From Planctomycetaceae bacterium (GTDB lineage Bacteria > Planctomycetota > Planctomycetia > Planctomycetales > Planctomycetaceae), in NCBI GenBank assembly GCA_020426065.1, contig JAGQQT010000228.1, forward strand, positions 1 to 6,724: a stretch of 6,724 bases of DNA, read 5' to 3'. Under the pieces are notes generated by a model. That model did no database searches. It was not told where the DNA came from and worked only from the letters and a program-made list of their open reading frames with translations. Positions 1 to 5,658 of this stretch are shown piece by piece (the stretch's first letter is position 1; the number at the start of each line of letters is the position of its first letter). Both the position numbers and the translations under genes were made by a program.

Positions 1-91
1 TGCTGATTCCGGCGATTCTGCCCGGCAGACCGGCAGGATTGGTTGTCTGTTCAGCAGATTCTTCTAGGCTATCTGGAAGGAAACCGGGTGA

Positions 92-124
92 TATGTGGCA
101 CGCTCAGGAGCGAAGCGGATGGGC
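92..124 (+). repeat. 33-bp dispersed repeat, copy 1
   Basis: The unit begins TATGTGGCACGCTCAG and ends CGAAGCGGATGGGC. It matches 4368-4400 at 32 of 33 bases, in the same orientation; the only difference is G here versus A there at the 17th base. Both copies are preceded by CCGGGT within a few bases and followed by TGGC after zero or one base, so the similarity extends slightly beyond the core. It contains a short near-perfect hairpin (CGCTC-AG-GAGCG, 101-112). Both copies lie outside genes, which fits an intergenic repeat family; membership beyond these two copies is inference. Confidence 0.8.
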
Positions 125-131
125 TGGCACA

Positions 132-160
132 GAAGGGTAGCCCGGAAGAATTCCGGGCGG
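132..160 (+). repeat. REP-like palindromic unit, left member of inverted pair
   Basis: The core is a hairpin of GCCCGGAA, a GAA loop and TTCCGGGC at 140-158. The 29-base unit is the reverse complement of 288-316 with a single mismatch (A139 against the base opposite C309). The tetranucleotide GTAG (137-140) sits at the foot of the palindrome, the arrangement known for repetitive extragenic palindromes moved by RAYT (Y1-type tyrosine) transposases. No RAYT gene is in the window, so the REP assignment is by resemblance. Confidence 0.7.
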
Positions 161-170
161 ACGAAGTCCG
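158..170 (+). repeat. Small hairpin next to the left palindrome
   Basis: CGGAC-GAA-GTCCG forms a 5-bp stem with a 3-base loop, directly abutting the left REP-like palindrome (sharing base 158). It uses the same GAA loop as that palindrome. Its function is unknown; it may be part of the same repeat element. Confidence 0.45.
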
Positions 171-267
171 TCAAAGGCTGCCAGTAAGACGTTCCTTATC
201 AATACCGTTATCCGATCTCCAGAGTGGAACGAAATGATTCAGAACAAGGCGGATCTGTCGCGTGTAC

Positions 268-287
268 CGCAGCCTGAAACGGCTGCG
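268..287 (+). repeat. Stem-loop next to the right palindrome
   Basis: CGCAGCC, loop TGAAAC, GGCTGCG makes a perfect 7-bp GC-rich stem. It ends exactly where the right REP-like unit (288-316) begins, giving two hairpins back to back. No run of T follows, so an intrinsic terminator is unlikely. Together with the hairpin at 158-170, each palindromic unit has a smaller hairpin on its inner side, as in composite (BIME-like) repeats. Confidence 0.55.
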
Positions 288-316
288 CCGCCCGGAATTC
301 TTCCGGGCCACCCTTC
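288..316 (-). repeat. REP-like palindromic unit, right member of inverted pair
   Basis: This is the reverse complement of 132-160 with one mismatch. Its core hairpin is GCCCGGAA, a TTC loop and TTCCGGGC (290-308). Read on the minus strand, the foot of the palindrome is GTGG rather than GTAG. The two units face each other across 127 bases (161-287), a geometry typical of paired REPs. It ends 66 bases before the recQ start codon and could lie within the recQ leader. Confidence 0.7.
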
Positions 317-382
317 AGGAATTACATTTCCAATTCAATTTGTGTAGATCCCAATGCCCGTTCTGATTGAACAGAGGATGGA

Positions 383-2227
383 ATGACTGATCAGGAGGAG
401 ATTGCCCGGCAGACCCTGCAGAAATACTGGGGGTATGGAGCATTTCGCCCGCTGCAGTGGGAGGCGATTCAGGAAGTGCTGGAGCGGCGGGATTCACTGG
501 TGGTATTGCCGACTGGTGGGGGAAAATCACTCTGCTACCAGGTTCCCGCCACGATGCGGGAAGGGATGATGGTTGTGGTTTCGCCGCTCATTGCCCTGAT
601 GAAGGATCAGGTGGATGCGCTGCGGGAAAACGGAATTGCCGCGGCCGCCATTAACAGTTCGTTGAATGCCGAGGAGAAGCGGGAAATCACCAGTCAAATT
701 CGCAATGGCGAATTGAAGTTGCTCTACGTGGCTCCGGAGAAGTTGTGTACATCGGGGATGATTTCGTTTCTGCAGCAGGTGAAAGTCTCGGCCTTTGCGA
801 TTGATGAAGCCCATTGCATCAGCACGTGGGGACATCAGTTCCGGCCGGAATATCGACTGCTTGGTTCGCTGCGTGAACATTTTCCGGAAGCGGATCTGCA
901 TGCTTACACCGCCACCGCAACGGAACAGGTTCGCAATGATATCTGTGAGCAGTTGAAGTTGCGGGAACCGCGCGTGCTGGTCGGCAATTTCGATCGACCC
1001 AATCTTGTTTATCGAATCCGGCAGCGGGAAAATCTGGATCGCCAGTTGAGCGAGTTTCTGGATCAGCAGTCTGGGAACGCGGGCATTATTTACTGCATTA
1101 CGCGCCGGAAGGTCGATGAATTAACCGAACGGCTGCGGGACAACGGCTATTCAGTAACGGCCTATCATGCAGGGCTCGATCATGAAACCCGGGTGCGGGC
1201 CCAGGATGATTTTCTGTCAGAGCGAACCGAGATTGTCGTGGCGACGATTGCGTTCGGCATGGGCATTGACAAATCGAATGTCCGTTTCGTGGTGCACACC
1301 GGGGCCAGCAAATCTGTAGAGAACTATCAGCAGGAAGCGGGCCGGGCAGGCCGCGATGGATTACCGGCAGACTGCGTGATGTTCTATTCCGGCCAGGATT
1401 TCATGACGTGGCGGAGAATGATGTCCGACCTCACGGGAGAGTCGGCGGAAATCGCGGAGCGTCAACTGGAGCGGATGTCCAAGTTCTGCTCGTCGCTGCA
1501 GTGCCGGCATCGTACCCTGGTGGAACATTTCGGTCAGGAATACGAAGCGGAATCCTGCGGAGCGTGCGATGTGTGCCTGGGTGAAATGGAACTGATGCCG
1601 GACAGTCTGATTGTGGCTCAGAAGATTCTATCCTGCGTTGTCCGGGTTGAACAGAAGTTTGGTGCGGACTACGTGGCCCAGGTGTTAACCGGCTCGCGTG
1701 ATCAGCGGATTCTGTCAAACGGGCACGAAGAGCTTTCCACTTACGGACTGCTCAAGGCGTATCGGAAATCGGCAGTCCGTGGCTGGATTGAACAACTGCT
1801 GGACCAGCAGTTCCTGATGCGTCGGGGAGATCATCAGACTCTGGCCGTGACCGATGCGGGACGAGCGGTGTTTCATCGGGAAGCCGAACCACAACTCACA
1901 CGGGTCACCCAGAAGAAAACCCGGCCCGACCGCGCAGAGCGAGGTTCCGGTCAACTGGAAGAATCCGCCCGGGAACTGTTTGAAGCGCTGCGCACGTTGC
2001 GTCGACAACTGGCCGAAGAACAGCAGATTCCATCGTTCATCGTCTTTGGCGATGTCAGCCTGATTGATATGGCCAACAAAAAGCCGACCACATCCGCAGA
2101 GTTCCTGCAGATTCACGGAGTCGGTCAGAAAAAAGCCGAACAGTATGGCGAAGCCTTCCTGGCCGAGATCCAGAAGTTTACCGCTTCCGAAGCCGACGAA
2201 GTCTCAGCCAGCATTCCCACCGAGTAA
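383..2227 (+). CDS. recQ: ATP-dependent DNA helicase RecQ
   Basis: This is a 3'-to-5' superfamily 2 DNA helicase that unwinds forks, gapped DNA and recombination intermediates in cytoplasmic DNA repair. All helicase motifs are visible: FRPLQ (21-25), Walker A TGGGKS (44-49), DEAH (141-144) followed by the RecQ aromatic-rich loop WGHQFRPEY (149-157), TATAT (176-180), VATIAFGMGIDK (287-298 region) and QEAGRAGRDG (317-326). Four cysteines, C374, C392, C395 and C398, match the RecQ zinc site. A winged-helix RQC region (about 405-500) and an HRDC domain (about 527-600) follow. The 614 residues are close to E. coli RecQ (609). The ATG at 383 has GAGG (374-377) upstream. A two-codon frame (ATG-GAA-TGA, 378-386) overlaps the start codon out of frame. 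The gene appears intact and single; the 3' end overlaps the opposing thiamine gene by 24 bases. Confidence 0.97.
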   Translation: MTDQEEIARQTLQKYWGYGAFRPLQWEAIQEVLERRDSLVVLPTGGGKSLCYQVPATMREGMMVVVSPLIALMKDQVDALRENGIAAAAINSSLNAEEKREITSQIRNGELKLLYVAPEKLCTSGMISFLQQVKVSAFAIDEAHCISTWGHQFRPEYRLLGSLREHFPEADLHAYTATATEQVRNDICEQLKLREPRVLVGNFDRPNLVYRIRQRENLDRQLSEFLDQQSGNAGIIYCITRRKVDELTERLRDNGYSVTAYHAGLDHETRVRAQDDFLSERTEIVVATIAFGMGIDKSNVRFVVHTGASKSVENYQQEAGRAGRDGLPADCVMFYSGQDFMTWRRMMSDLTGESAEIAERQLERMSKFCSSLQCRHRTLVEHFGQEYEAESCGACDVCLGEMELMPDSLIVAQKILSCVVRVEQKFGADYVAQVLTGSRDQRILSNGHEELSTYGLLKAYRKSAVRGWIEQLLDQQFLMRRGDHQTLAVTDAGRAVFHREAEPQLTRVTQKKTRPDRAERGSGQLEESARELFEALRTLRRQLAEEQQIPSFIVFGDVSLIDMANKKPTTSAEFLQIHGVGQKKAEQYGEAFLAEIQKFTASEADEVSASIPTE

Positions 2228-3253
2228 CGCTTTCCACTGCTGCACAGTTTCTCCGGGATGCGGCTGGCCGAGTATGGCTTCGCAGACAGCCACCCGCAGT
2301 GCACCCGCCGCCAGCAGTTCCGGCAACAGTTCCGCTGTCACGCCGCCAATTGGAAACCAGGGGAGTGTCTCGCCGAGAGTGGATTGCACATTCCGGACAA
2401 ACTCCAGTCCGGGGAAGTCGGCGAAGCTTTTCGTCCGCGAAGGAAACACGGGGCCGACACCAATATAATCCGCCTGCAGAGCAACCGCCTCCTCCACCTG
2501 GGTGGAGTTGTGGGTCGACAAGCCTATCAGCGGACGGGAACCCAGAAGTTGCCGTACCTGCGTGACGGGAAGTTCGTCCTGCCCCACGTGAACGCCATCC
2601 GCATCCACCAGCCGGGCGAGATCCGGGCGATCATTGATGATCAGGAGTGTGGATGTTTCCCGGGTTGCATCCCGCAACCAGCGGGCCCGTTCGAGCAGTT
2701 CGCGATCGGAAATGTTTTTTTCCCGCAACTGGATCACATCCACCCCCGCAGCAATCACTTCCCGGGCCACTTCTTTCCAGTCCCGCTGACAGAACTTCTC
2801 GGTCAACAGCAGATACAAACAGGCGGACTGCAATCGTTCCCGCAGGGTATCGGACAGTCGCAGGCTTTGCTCCACCGTATAGAACGCGTAGCGGATTGCT
2901 TCAAACTGCTGACTGGCAGAACTGGAAAGGACTTTGGAATACTCCTCCAGCGAGCGGAGCGATTCCTGGATCCGTTTGCAGTTGGCCTGCAGCAGATCTT
3001 CCGTCGAAAGCCGGACCGTTTCCGCTGGGGTGGTAATCCCCGTCCCGACATCGCCACGGGTGTCGCGGGATGCGAGCATGCGCTCTACCGGCAACGCTTC
3101 ATAAGCAACCCGAAACTGATGCCTCAGTTTTTTAAGCTGCTCGCTCAGCACCGGATCATTCCGGATGAAACGGCAATAGTCTTCCACCACCCGCAAGCCT
3201 TCACGGCAGCGGTTGGCGGCGGCATCCAGAATCCGTTCAATCGAGTCGGTCAC
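2204..3253 (-). CDS. thiE: ThiD2-ThiE fusion: HMP-P kinase / thiamine-phosphate synthase
   Basis: The 349-residue protein has two parts. Residues about 1-140 are helical and carry the marks of the ThiD2 family, an alternative hydroxymethylpyrimidine-phosphate kinase: NRCREGLRVVEDYCRF (14-29), SRDTRGDVGTGI (62-73) and RIQESLRSLEEYSK (94-107). Residues about 143-345 are a full ThiE TIM barrel: QLREK (175-179), INDRPDL (206-212), DGVHVGQDE (219-227), GLSTHN (244-249), DYIGVGPVFPS (262-272), IGG (302-304) and RVAV near 320-323. One polypeptide would therefore make HMP-PP and join it to the thiazole phosphate, giving thiamine phosphate in the cytosol. The start is GTG (3253-3251), chosen because it begins the conserved domain just after a Shine-Dalgarno-like GAGAGGA. 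The gene follows the esterase by 8 bases and overlaps recQ at its 3' end. The ThiE half is certain; the kinase role of the N-terminal half is family knowledge, not shown here. Confidence 0.93.
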   Translation of the reverse strand: MTDSIERILDAAANRCREGLRVVEDYCRFIRNDPVLSEQLKKLRHQFRVAYEALPVERMLASRDTRGDVGTGITTPAETVRLSTEDLLQANCKRIQESLRSLEEYSKVLSSSASQQFEAIRYAFYTVEQSLRLSDTLRERLQSACLYLLLTEKFCQRDWKEVAREVIAAGVDVIQLREKNISDRELLERARWLRDATRETSTLLIINDRPDLARLVDADGVHVGQDELPVTQVRQLLGSRPLIGLSTHNSTQVEEAVALQADYIGVGPVFPSRTKSFADFPGLEFVRNVQSTLGETLPWFPIGGVTAELLPELLAAGALRVAVCEAILGQPHPGETVQQWKALLGGNAG

Positions 3254-3256
3254 AAT

Positions 3257-3263
3257 TCCTCTC
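3257..3263 (-). promoter_or_regulatory. Ribosome binding site for the GTG start of thiE
   Basis: GAGAGGA on the minus strand overlaps the last two bases of the esterase stop codon (TGA, 3264-3262) and lies 3-4 bases before the GTG at 3253. The spacing is short. The overlap of stop codon and binding site suggests translational coupling between esterase and thiE, and supports the GTG as the true start. Confidence 0.6.
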
Positions 3264-4218
3264 AGTTCGACTGCGAAAAGTTGCGGGCATGGAAGGTCAT
3301 GATCTCCAGCCCCTGTTTTTCGTAAATGATTTTTGCACTGTGAGGAGCGTCGGCCACGATCAGGCGTTCAAACGGGATCTTCAGTTCTTCCAGAGACGCC
3401 ATGAATTCCAGATTATTCTCGTAGTTGAAGCATTTGGTTCCCACATGAACCAGGATGTTGAGAGGGGGCTTTTGATTCTTCGCATATTTTCGCGACAAAT
3501 CCCACACGTTGTCTCCCGGCGCGAATCGCAGGTTTTCCGATTCATAACCATCGTTCTCGCTGATTTTCTTTTCGGTGGCATAACCGCCGCCGCCCGGTGA
3601 AGCGGACACAAACAGTTCCGGATGCTTGAACATGATGCGGGTTGTGCCACGTCCTCCCTGCGAGAATCCTTCAATTCCCCGCCCTTCCCGTCTGGCAATG
3701 GTGCGGTAAGTGGCATCGATATGCGGAATCAGCTCCTTCACAAAAACATCTTCCCCCTGGGCATCGGGTCGGTCGGGCATATTGTAATGACTGACCGGAC
3801 CCCCATTGACGAACACGTAAATCATCGGTTCGACTTCGCCGCTCGAGATATGCTCATCAATCAGTTTGACCAGGCCGATGCTTTTCGTTTCGCTCCCCGG
3901 CCGTCCGCCATGCAGGTAGTAAACCACCGGAAAACGCTTCTCGGCAGATTTTTTCTCATTGTATTGAGCTGGCAGATAAATACAGTACCCGACATCAGTC
4001 CCCAGCGAGGGGCTGCGAAAGGTGGCATGTTTCAAGCGGGGATGCTGCTGACCGGCAGGAATCGGATTGACCCATTGGAAGGCGTTTGGAGCTTTCGAGT
4101 TCCCGGACGTAGCGGGCTGAGCGTGAACTGAGTGAACCAGCCCGCACACCATCGCGAAGGAAAGCAGCCCCTGAAGGCAGATCAGCTGGCAGTGATTGAA
4201 TCTCTGGTCCCGGTTCAC
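3262..4218 (-). CDS. Secreted esterase, esterase D / feruloyl esterase type
   Basis: The 318-residue protein is a predicted exported alpha/beta-hydrolase. A Sec signal peptide covers about 1-33: a short charged start, a hydrophobic stretch around residues 11-29, and a likely cut after VHA. The mature part shows YYLHGG (100-105), which would help form the oxyanion hole, the nucleophile elbow GFSQGG (184-189, Ser186) and a late histidine in APHSAK (His293). This order and length fit the putative-esterase (PF00756-like) family, which cleaves ester bonds in plant cell-wall, sugar or acyl substrates; the actual substrate is unknown. The usual acid position after the HVGT strand (258-261) reads Cys263 instead of Asp, so the acid is uncertain. 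The GTG start (4218-4216) is chosen because it gives a complete signal peptide and has GGGAG (4230-4226) seven bases upstream. It is probably the first gene of a two-gene unit with thiE. Confidence 0.85.
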   Translation of the reverse strand: MNRDQRFNHCQLICLQGLLSFAMVCGLVHSVHAQPATSGNSKAPNAFQWVNPIPAGQQHPRLKHATFRSPSLGTDVGYCIYLPAQYNEKKSAEKRFPVVYYLHGGRPGSETKSIGLVKLIDEHISSGEVEPMIYVFVNGGPVSHYNMPDRPDAQGEDVFVKELIPHIDATYRTIARREGRGIEGFSQGGRGTTRIMFKHPELFVSASPGGGGYATEKKISENDGYESENLRFAPGDNVWDLSRKYAKNQKPPLNILVHVGTKCFNYENNLEFMASLEELKIPFERLIVADAPHSAKIIYEKQGLEIMTFHARNFSQSN

Positions 4219-4545
4219 GGCACGACTCCCGTCGGTTTCGGTAATGGATGAGTTGGGCTGCCAGTCGATTCAATTCTGAACTGAACCGGCAGCAGTGCAC
4301 CCAGTGTGGCATAACCCGACACAACTGACAACGGAGTGCAATGCCCCAACGACACTCTCCCTCCGGGTATGTGGCACGCTCAGAAGCGAAGCGGATGGGC
4401 ATGGCGAAAAAATTTGAGACATTGTTCGAACTGGAGTATCGTTTTATCACTCCCTCTTGGGTTATGAAGGCCATGCGATGATCACTTTGGGACAATCACG
4501 GCCCGCTTGCATCGCACGGGACATTCAGCAGGCAGCAGGTATGAA
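4219..4545. other. Divergent intergenic region, holds repeat copy 2
   Basis: This stretch separates the esterase (leftward) from the VanZ-like gene (rightward), so it should contain both promoters. I see no strong -35/-10 pair on either strand. A weak candidate for the rightward gene is TTGTTC (4422-4427), 17 bases, TATCAC (4445-4450). The one clear element is the 33-bp repeat at 4368-4400. A minus-strand open frame spanning 3995-4495 overlaps the esterase gene in another frame and has no recognisable features; I regard it as spurious. No RNA gene is evident. Confidence 0.65.
4368..4400 (+). repeat. 33-bp dispersed repeat, copy 2
   Basis: This copy matches 92-124 at 32 of 33 bases in the same orientation, about 4.3 kb away. 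Unlike copy 1, it is not followed by a GCCCGGAA palindrome: the sequence runs on into an A-rich stretch. The single change (G to A) disrupts one pair of the small CGCTC/GAGCG hairpin seen in copy 1. It sits between two divergent genes. Confidence 0.8.
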
Positions 4546-5034
4546 ATGGTCGAAGCAGATCCGCCTCCCGCTCAATTCAAAGCTCGGTGGATCGTGCCGT
4601 TTCTGTTTGGCCTGTGGCTGGCATTGATTTTCGGCACATCCTGTACTGTGATTCGTCCTCACGAATTCTTCCAGATGATTGCCGCCGTTACCGGAGCGGG
4701 CCAGCAAACGATGGAAAGCTTCGCCCTGTTCTGGGGGGTGGTCTGGTTTGCAGTTGTTAAAGGCTGGCACTTTGCGGAATTCGCGATTCTGACATTTCTC
4801 ACCTCAGCAGCTCTAAAATGGTGGCATGGAAGCTTAACAACGGGGACAATCAGCGGAGCCATGCTGTTTTGTGCTGCGTTTGCCGTGACTGATGAATGGC
4901 ATCAGACTTTCGTACCGGATCGGCTCGGAACGGTTCAGGATGTCCTGATCGACTGCCTGGGTGTCTGTACTGCTGGATCGATTTTACTGGTGCGTGGAAA
5001 AAGGAATGCTCAACAGATTCCTGCTCAGGAGTAA
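4546..5034 (+). CDS. VanZ-like integral membrane protein
   Basis: The 162-residue protein belongs to the VanZ-like family, named for the teicoplanin-resistance protein VanZ; most chromosomal members have no known role, and nothing here points to antibiotic resistance. About four membrane segments are visible: residues about 15-35, 57-72, 76-92 and 103-115, with a last one around 136-150. Family signatures are KGWHFAEFAIL (72-82), DEWHQTFVPDR (116-126) and VQDVLIDCLG (130-139). I chose the ATG at 4546, with AGG (4537-4539) six bases upstream. An in-frame TTG at 4507 would add 13 residues that look unlike the family and lack a binding site. Another ATG at 4541 is out of frame. The next gene starts 4 bases after the stop, so the two are probably co-transcribed. 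Confidence 0.85.
   Translation: MVEADPPPAQFKARWIVPFLFGLWLALIFGTSCTVIRPHEFFQMIAAVTGAGQQTMESFALFWGVVWFAVVKGWHFAEFAILTFLTSAALKWWHGSLTTGTISGAMLFCAAFAVTDEWHQTFVPDRLGTVQDVLIDCLGVCTAGSILLVRGKRNAQQIPAQE
5027..5031 (+). promoter_or_regulatory. Ribosome binding site fixing the start at 5039
   Basis: AGGAG lies within the final codons of the VanZ-like gene, seven bases before the ATG at 5039. It decides the start of the next gene over an upstream in-frame GTG at 4961 that lies deep inside the VanZ-like gene, and it suggests coupled translation. Confidence 0.75.
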
Positions 5035-5038
5035 TCCC

Positions 5039-5599
5039 ATGCTTTCAATTCGCTGTCTTGTCCTTGTGGGCATTATGACCTTCACTCCGCAGATAACCTC
5101 GGCTGATGAGCCGGCTGCAACCAGGCCTGCGGAAATCTACCGACAATTCGCGGGAGCCTGGGAAACCTCGCCAGAAATCAACCGTCTCCTCGGTTTTGAA
5201 AACGAAGAGAGCCGGCTGGACGCTCAGGTCATGCATCCACAGTCGTTTCGATTGTCCATTGATGAGAAATCGGGCGAGAGTATCAAACAGGAAGTGATGA
5301 CCATTTTCCAGGAAGCCATTTTCCAGAAAATGGGACACGAAATCATTGCGACCGGTAAATGGGAAACCACCTTCGAGATCGATCCCGGCATCGACTCCCA
5401 ATGTTTCCTCACGCATCACAACGGCGCCACTTACCTCTGGACCAGCGCGCCTTACGTGGTTGTGTATGGAGGAAAAATCTCCTATATCAGGGGCGCCAAA
5501 CCGGAACTGGACATCCTCGTCATCGACTTCAACTTGAGCGAAGAGTCTCGTACGCCGGACACGGTGGCCTATAAACGGGTCGCTCAGAAATCCGAATAG
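5039..5599 (+). CDS. Exported protein of unknown function, 186 residues
   Basis: I do not recognise this family. The protein starts with a likely Sec signal peptide (about 1-22: Arg5, a hydrophobic run LVLVGIM, cut after ITSA). The mature part is about 164 residues with no membrane segment and only one cysteine (Cys122), so no internal disulphide. It has a GAW motif near residues 39-41, a GKWETTFE stretch at 106-113, and ends with alternating hydrophobic strands (LDILVIDFN, 158-166) and AYKRV (177-181). The pattern of an early G-x-W and strand-rich remainder is reminiscent of small lipocalin-like beta barrels, but that is a weak guess. The ATG at 5039 is chosen for its AGGAG site and because it gives a clean signal peptide. 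It follows the VanZ-like gene by 4 bases and probably shares its transcript. Confidence 0.75.
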   Translation: MLSIRCLVLVGIMTFTPQITSADEPAATRPAEIYRQFAGAWETSPEINRLLGFENEESRLDAQVMHPQSFRLSIDEKSGESIKQEVMTIFQEAIFQKMGHEIIATGKWETTFEIDPGIDSQCFLTHHNGATYLWTSAPYVVVYGGKISYIRGAKPELDILVIDFNLSEESRTPDTVAYKRVAQKSE

Positions 5600-5658
5600 C
5601 GAACTGTGTTTCGGGCCAGTCATAGCGATCTCTTTCAAATCTCTTGCAATGTTTTTTC

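Larger units (their letters stand above)
1..382. other. Intergenic region with repeats, no recognised gene
   Basis: This stretch precedes recQ and shows no convincing protein. Short open frames exist, such as one from 43 to 237 and frames entering from the left edge that stop at 65-67 and 138-140. None carries a recognisable motif, and they run straight through palindromes and a dispersed repeat, so I treat them as chance frames. One left-edge frame could be the last codons of a gene outside the window, but I cannot tell which. The content I can support is a 33-bp repeat copy (92-124), an inverted pair of palindromic units (132-160 and 288-316) and two small extra hairpins (158-170 and 268-287). 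Bases 317-382 are AT-richer and probably hold the recQ promoter and leader. Confidence 0.7.

Noticed and set aside
93..140. A 15-residue open frame (MWHAQERSGWAGTEG) starting inside repeat copy 1; the same start occurs in copy 2.
   Set aside because: The shared residues come only from the repeated DNA. After the repeat the two frames diverge completely, no binding site precedes them, and the frame here ends in the palindrome.
43..237. A 64-codon open frame at the left end.
   Set aside because: It crosses the 33-bp repeat, a palindrome and a hairpin, starts at a non-ATG codon and has no protein-like motif.
268..308. Two adjacent GC-rich hairpins as a transcription terminator upstream of recQ.
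   Set aside because: No T-tract follows either hairpin, and the second is one half of an inverted repeat pair, so a repeat element explains them better.
321..350. Possible recQ promoter: ATTACA, 18 bases, TAGATC.
   Set aside because: Only 4/6 and 3/6 matches to the sigma-70 consensus; too weak to annotate.
2258..3325. A 355-codon plus-strand open frame opposite thiE.
   Set aside because: It is the antisense shadow of a gene with clear ThiE motifs; its own translation shows no family features.
4219..4330. A TPP riboswitch ahead of the esterase-thiE unit.
   Set aside because: I could not find the conserved CTGAGA and ACCTGATCTGG-like elements on the minus strand of this stretch; the CTGAGA at 3265-3260 is just the esterase stop and the thiE binding site.
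4422..4450. Possible promoter for the VanZ-like gene: TTGTTC, 17 bases, TATCAC.
   Set aside because: The spacing is right, but the hexamers match only 3/6 and 4/6, so chance is likely.
3995..4495. A 166-codon minus-strand open frame overlapping the start of the esterase.
   Set aside because: It overlaps the esterase signal-peptide region in another frame and the repeat copy, and has no recognisable domain.
4507..4545. TTG start giving a longer VanZ-like protein.
   Set aside because: No binding site, and the 13 extra residues do not resemble a membrane protein start; ATG 4546 is better placed.
5045..5638. A 197-codon minus-strand open frame opposite the small exported protein.
   Set aside because: The plus-strand gene has a good binding site, a signal peptide and tight spacing to its neighbour; the opposite frame has none of these.
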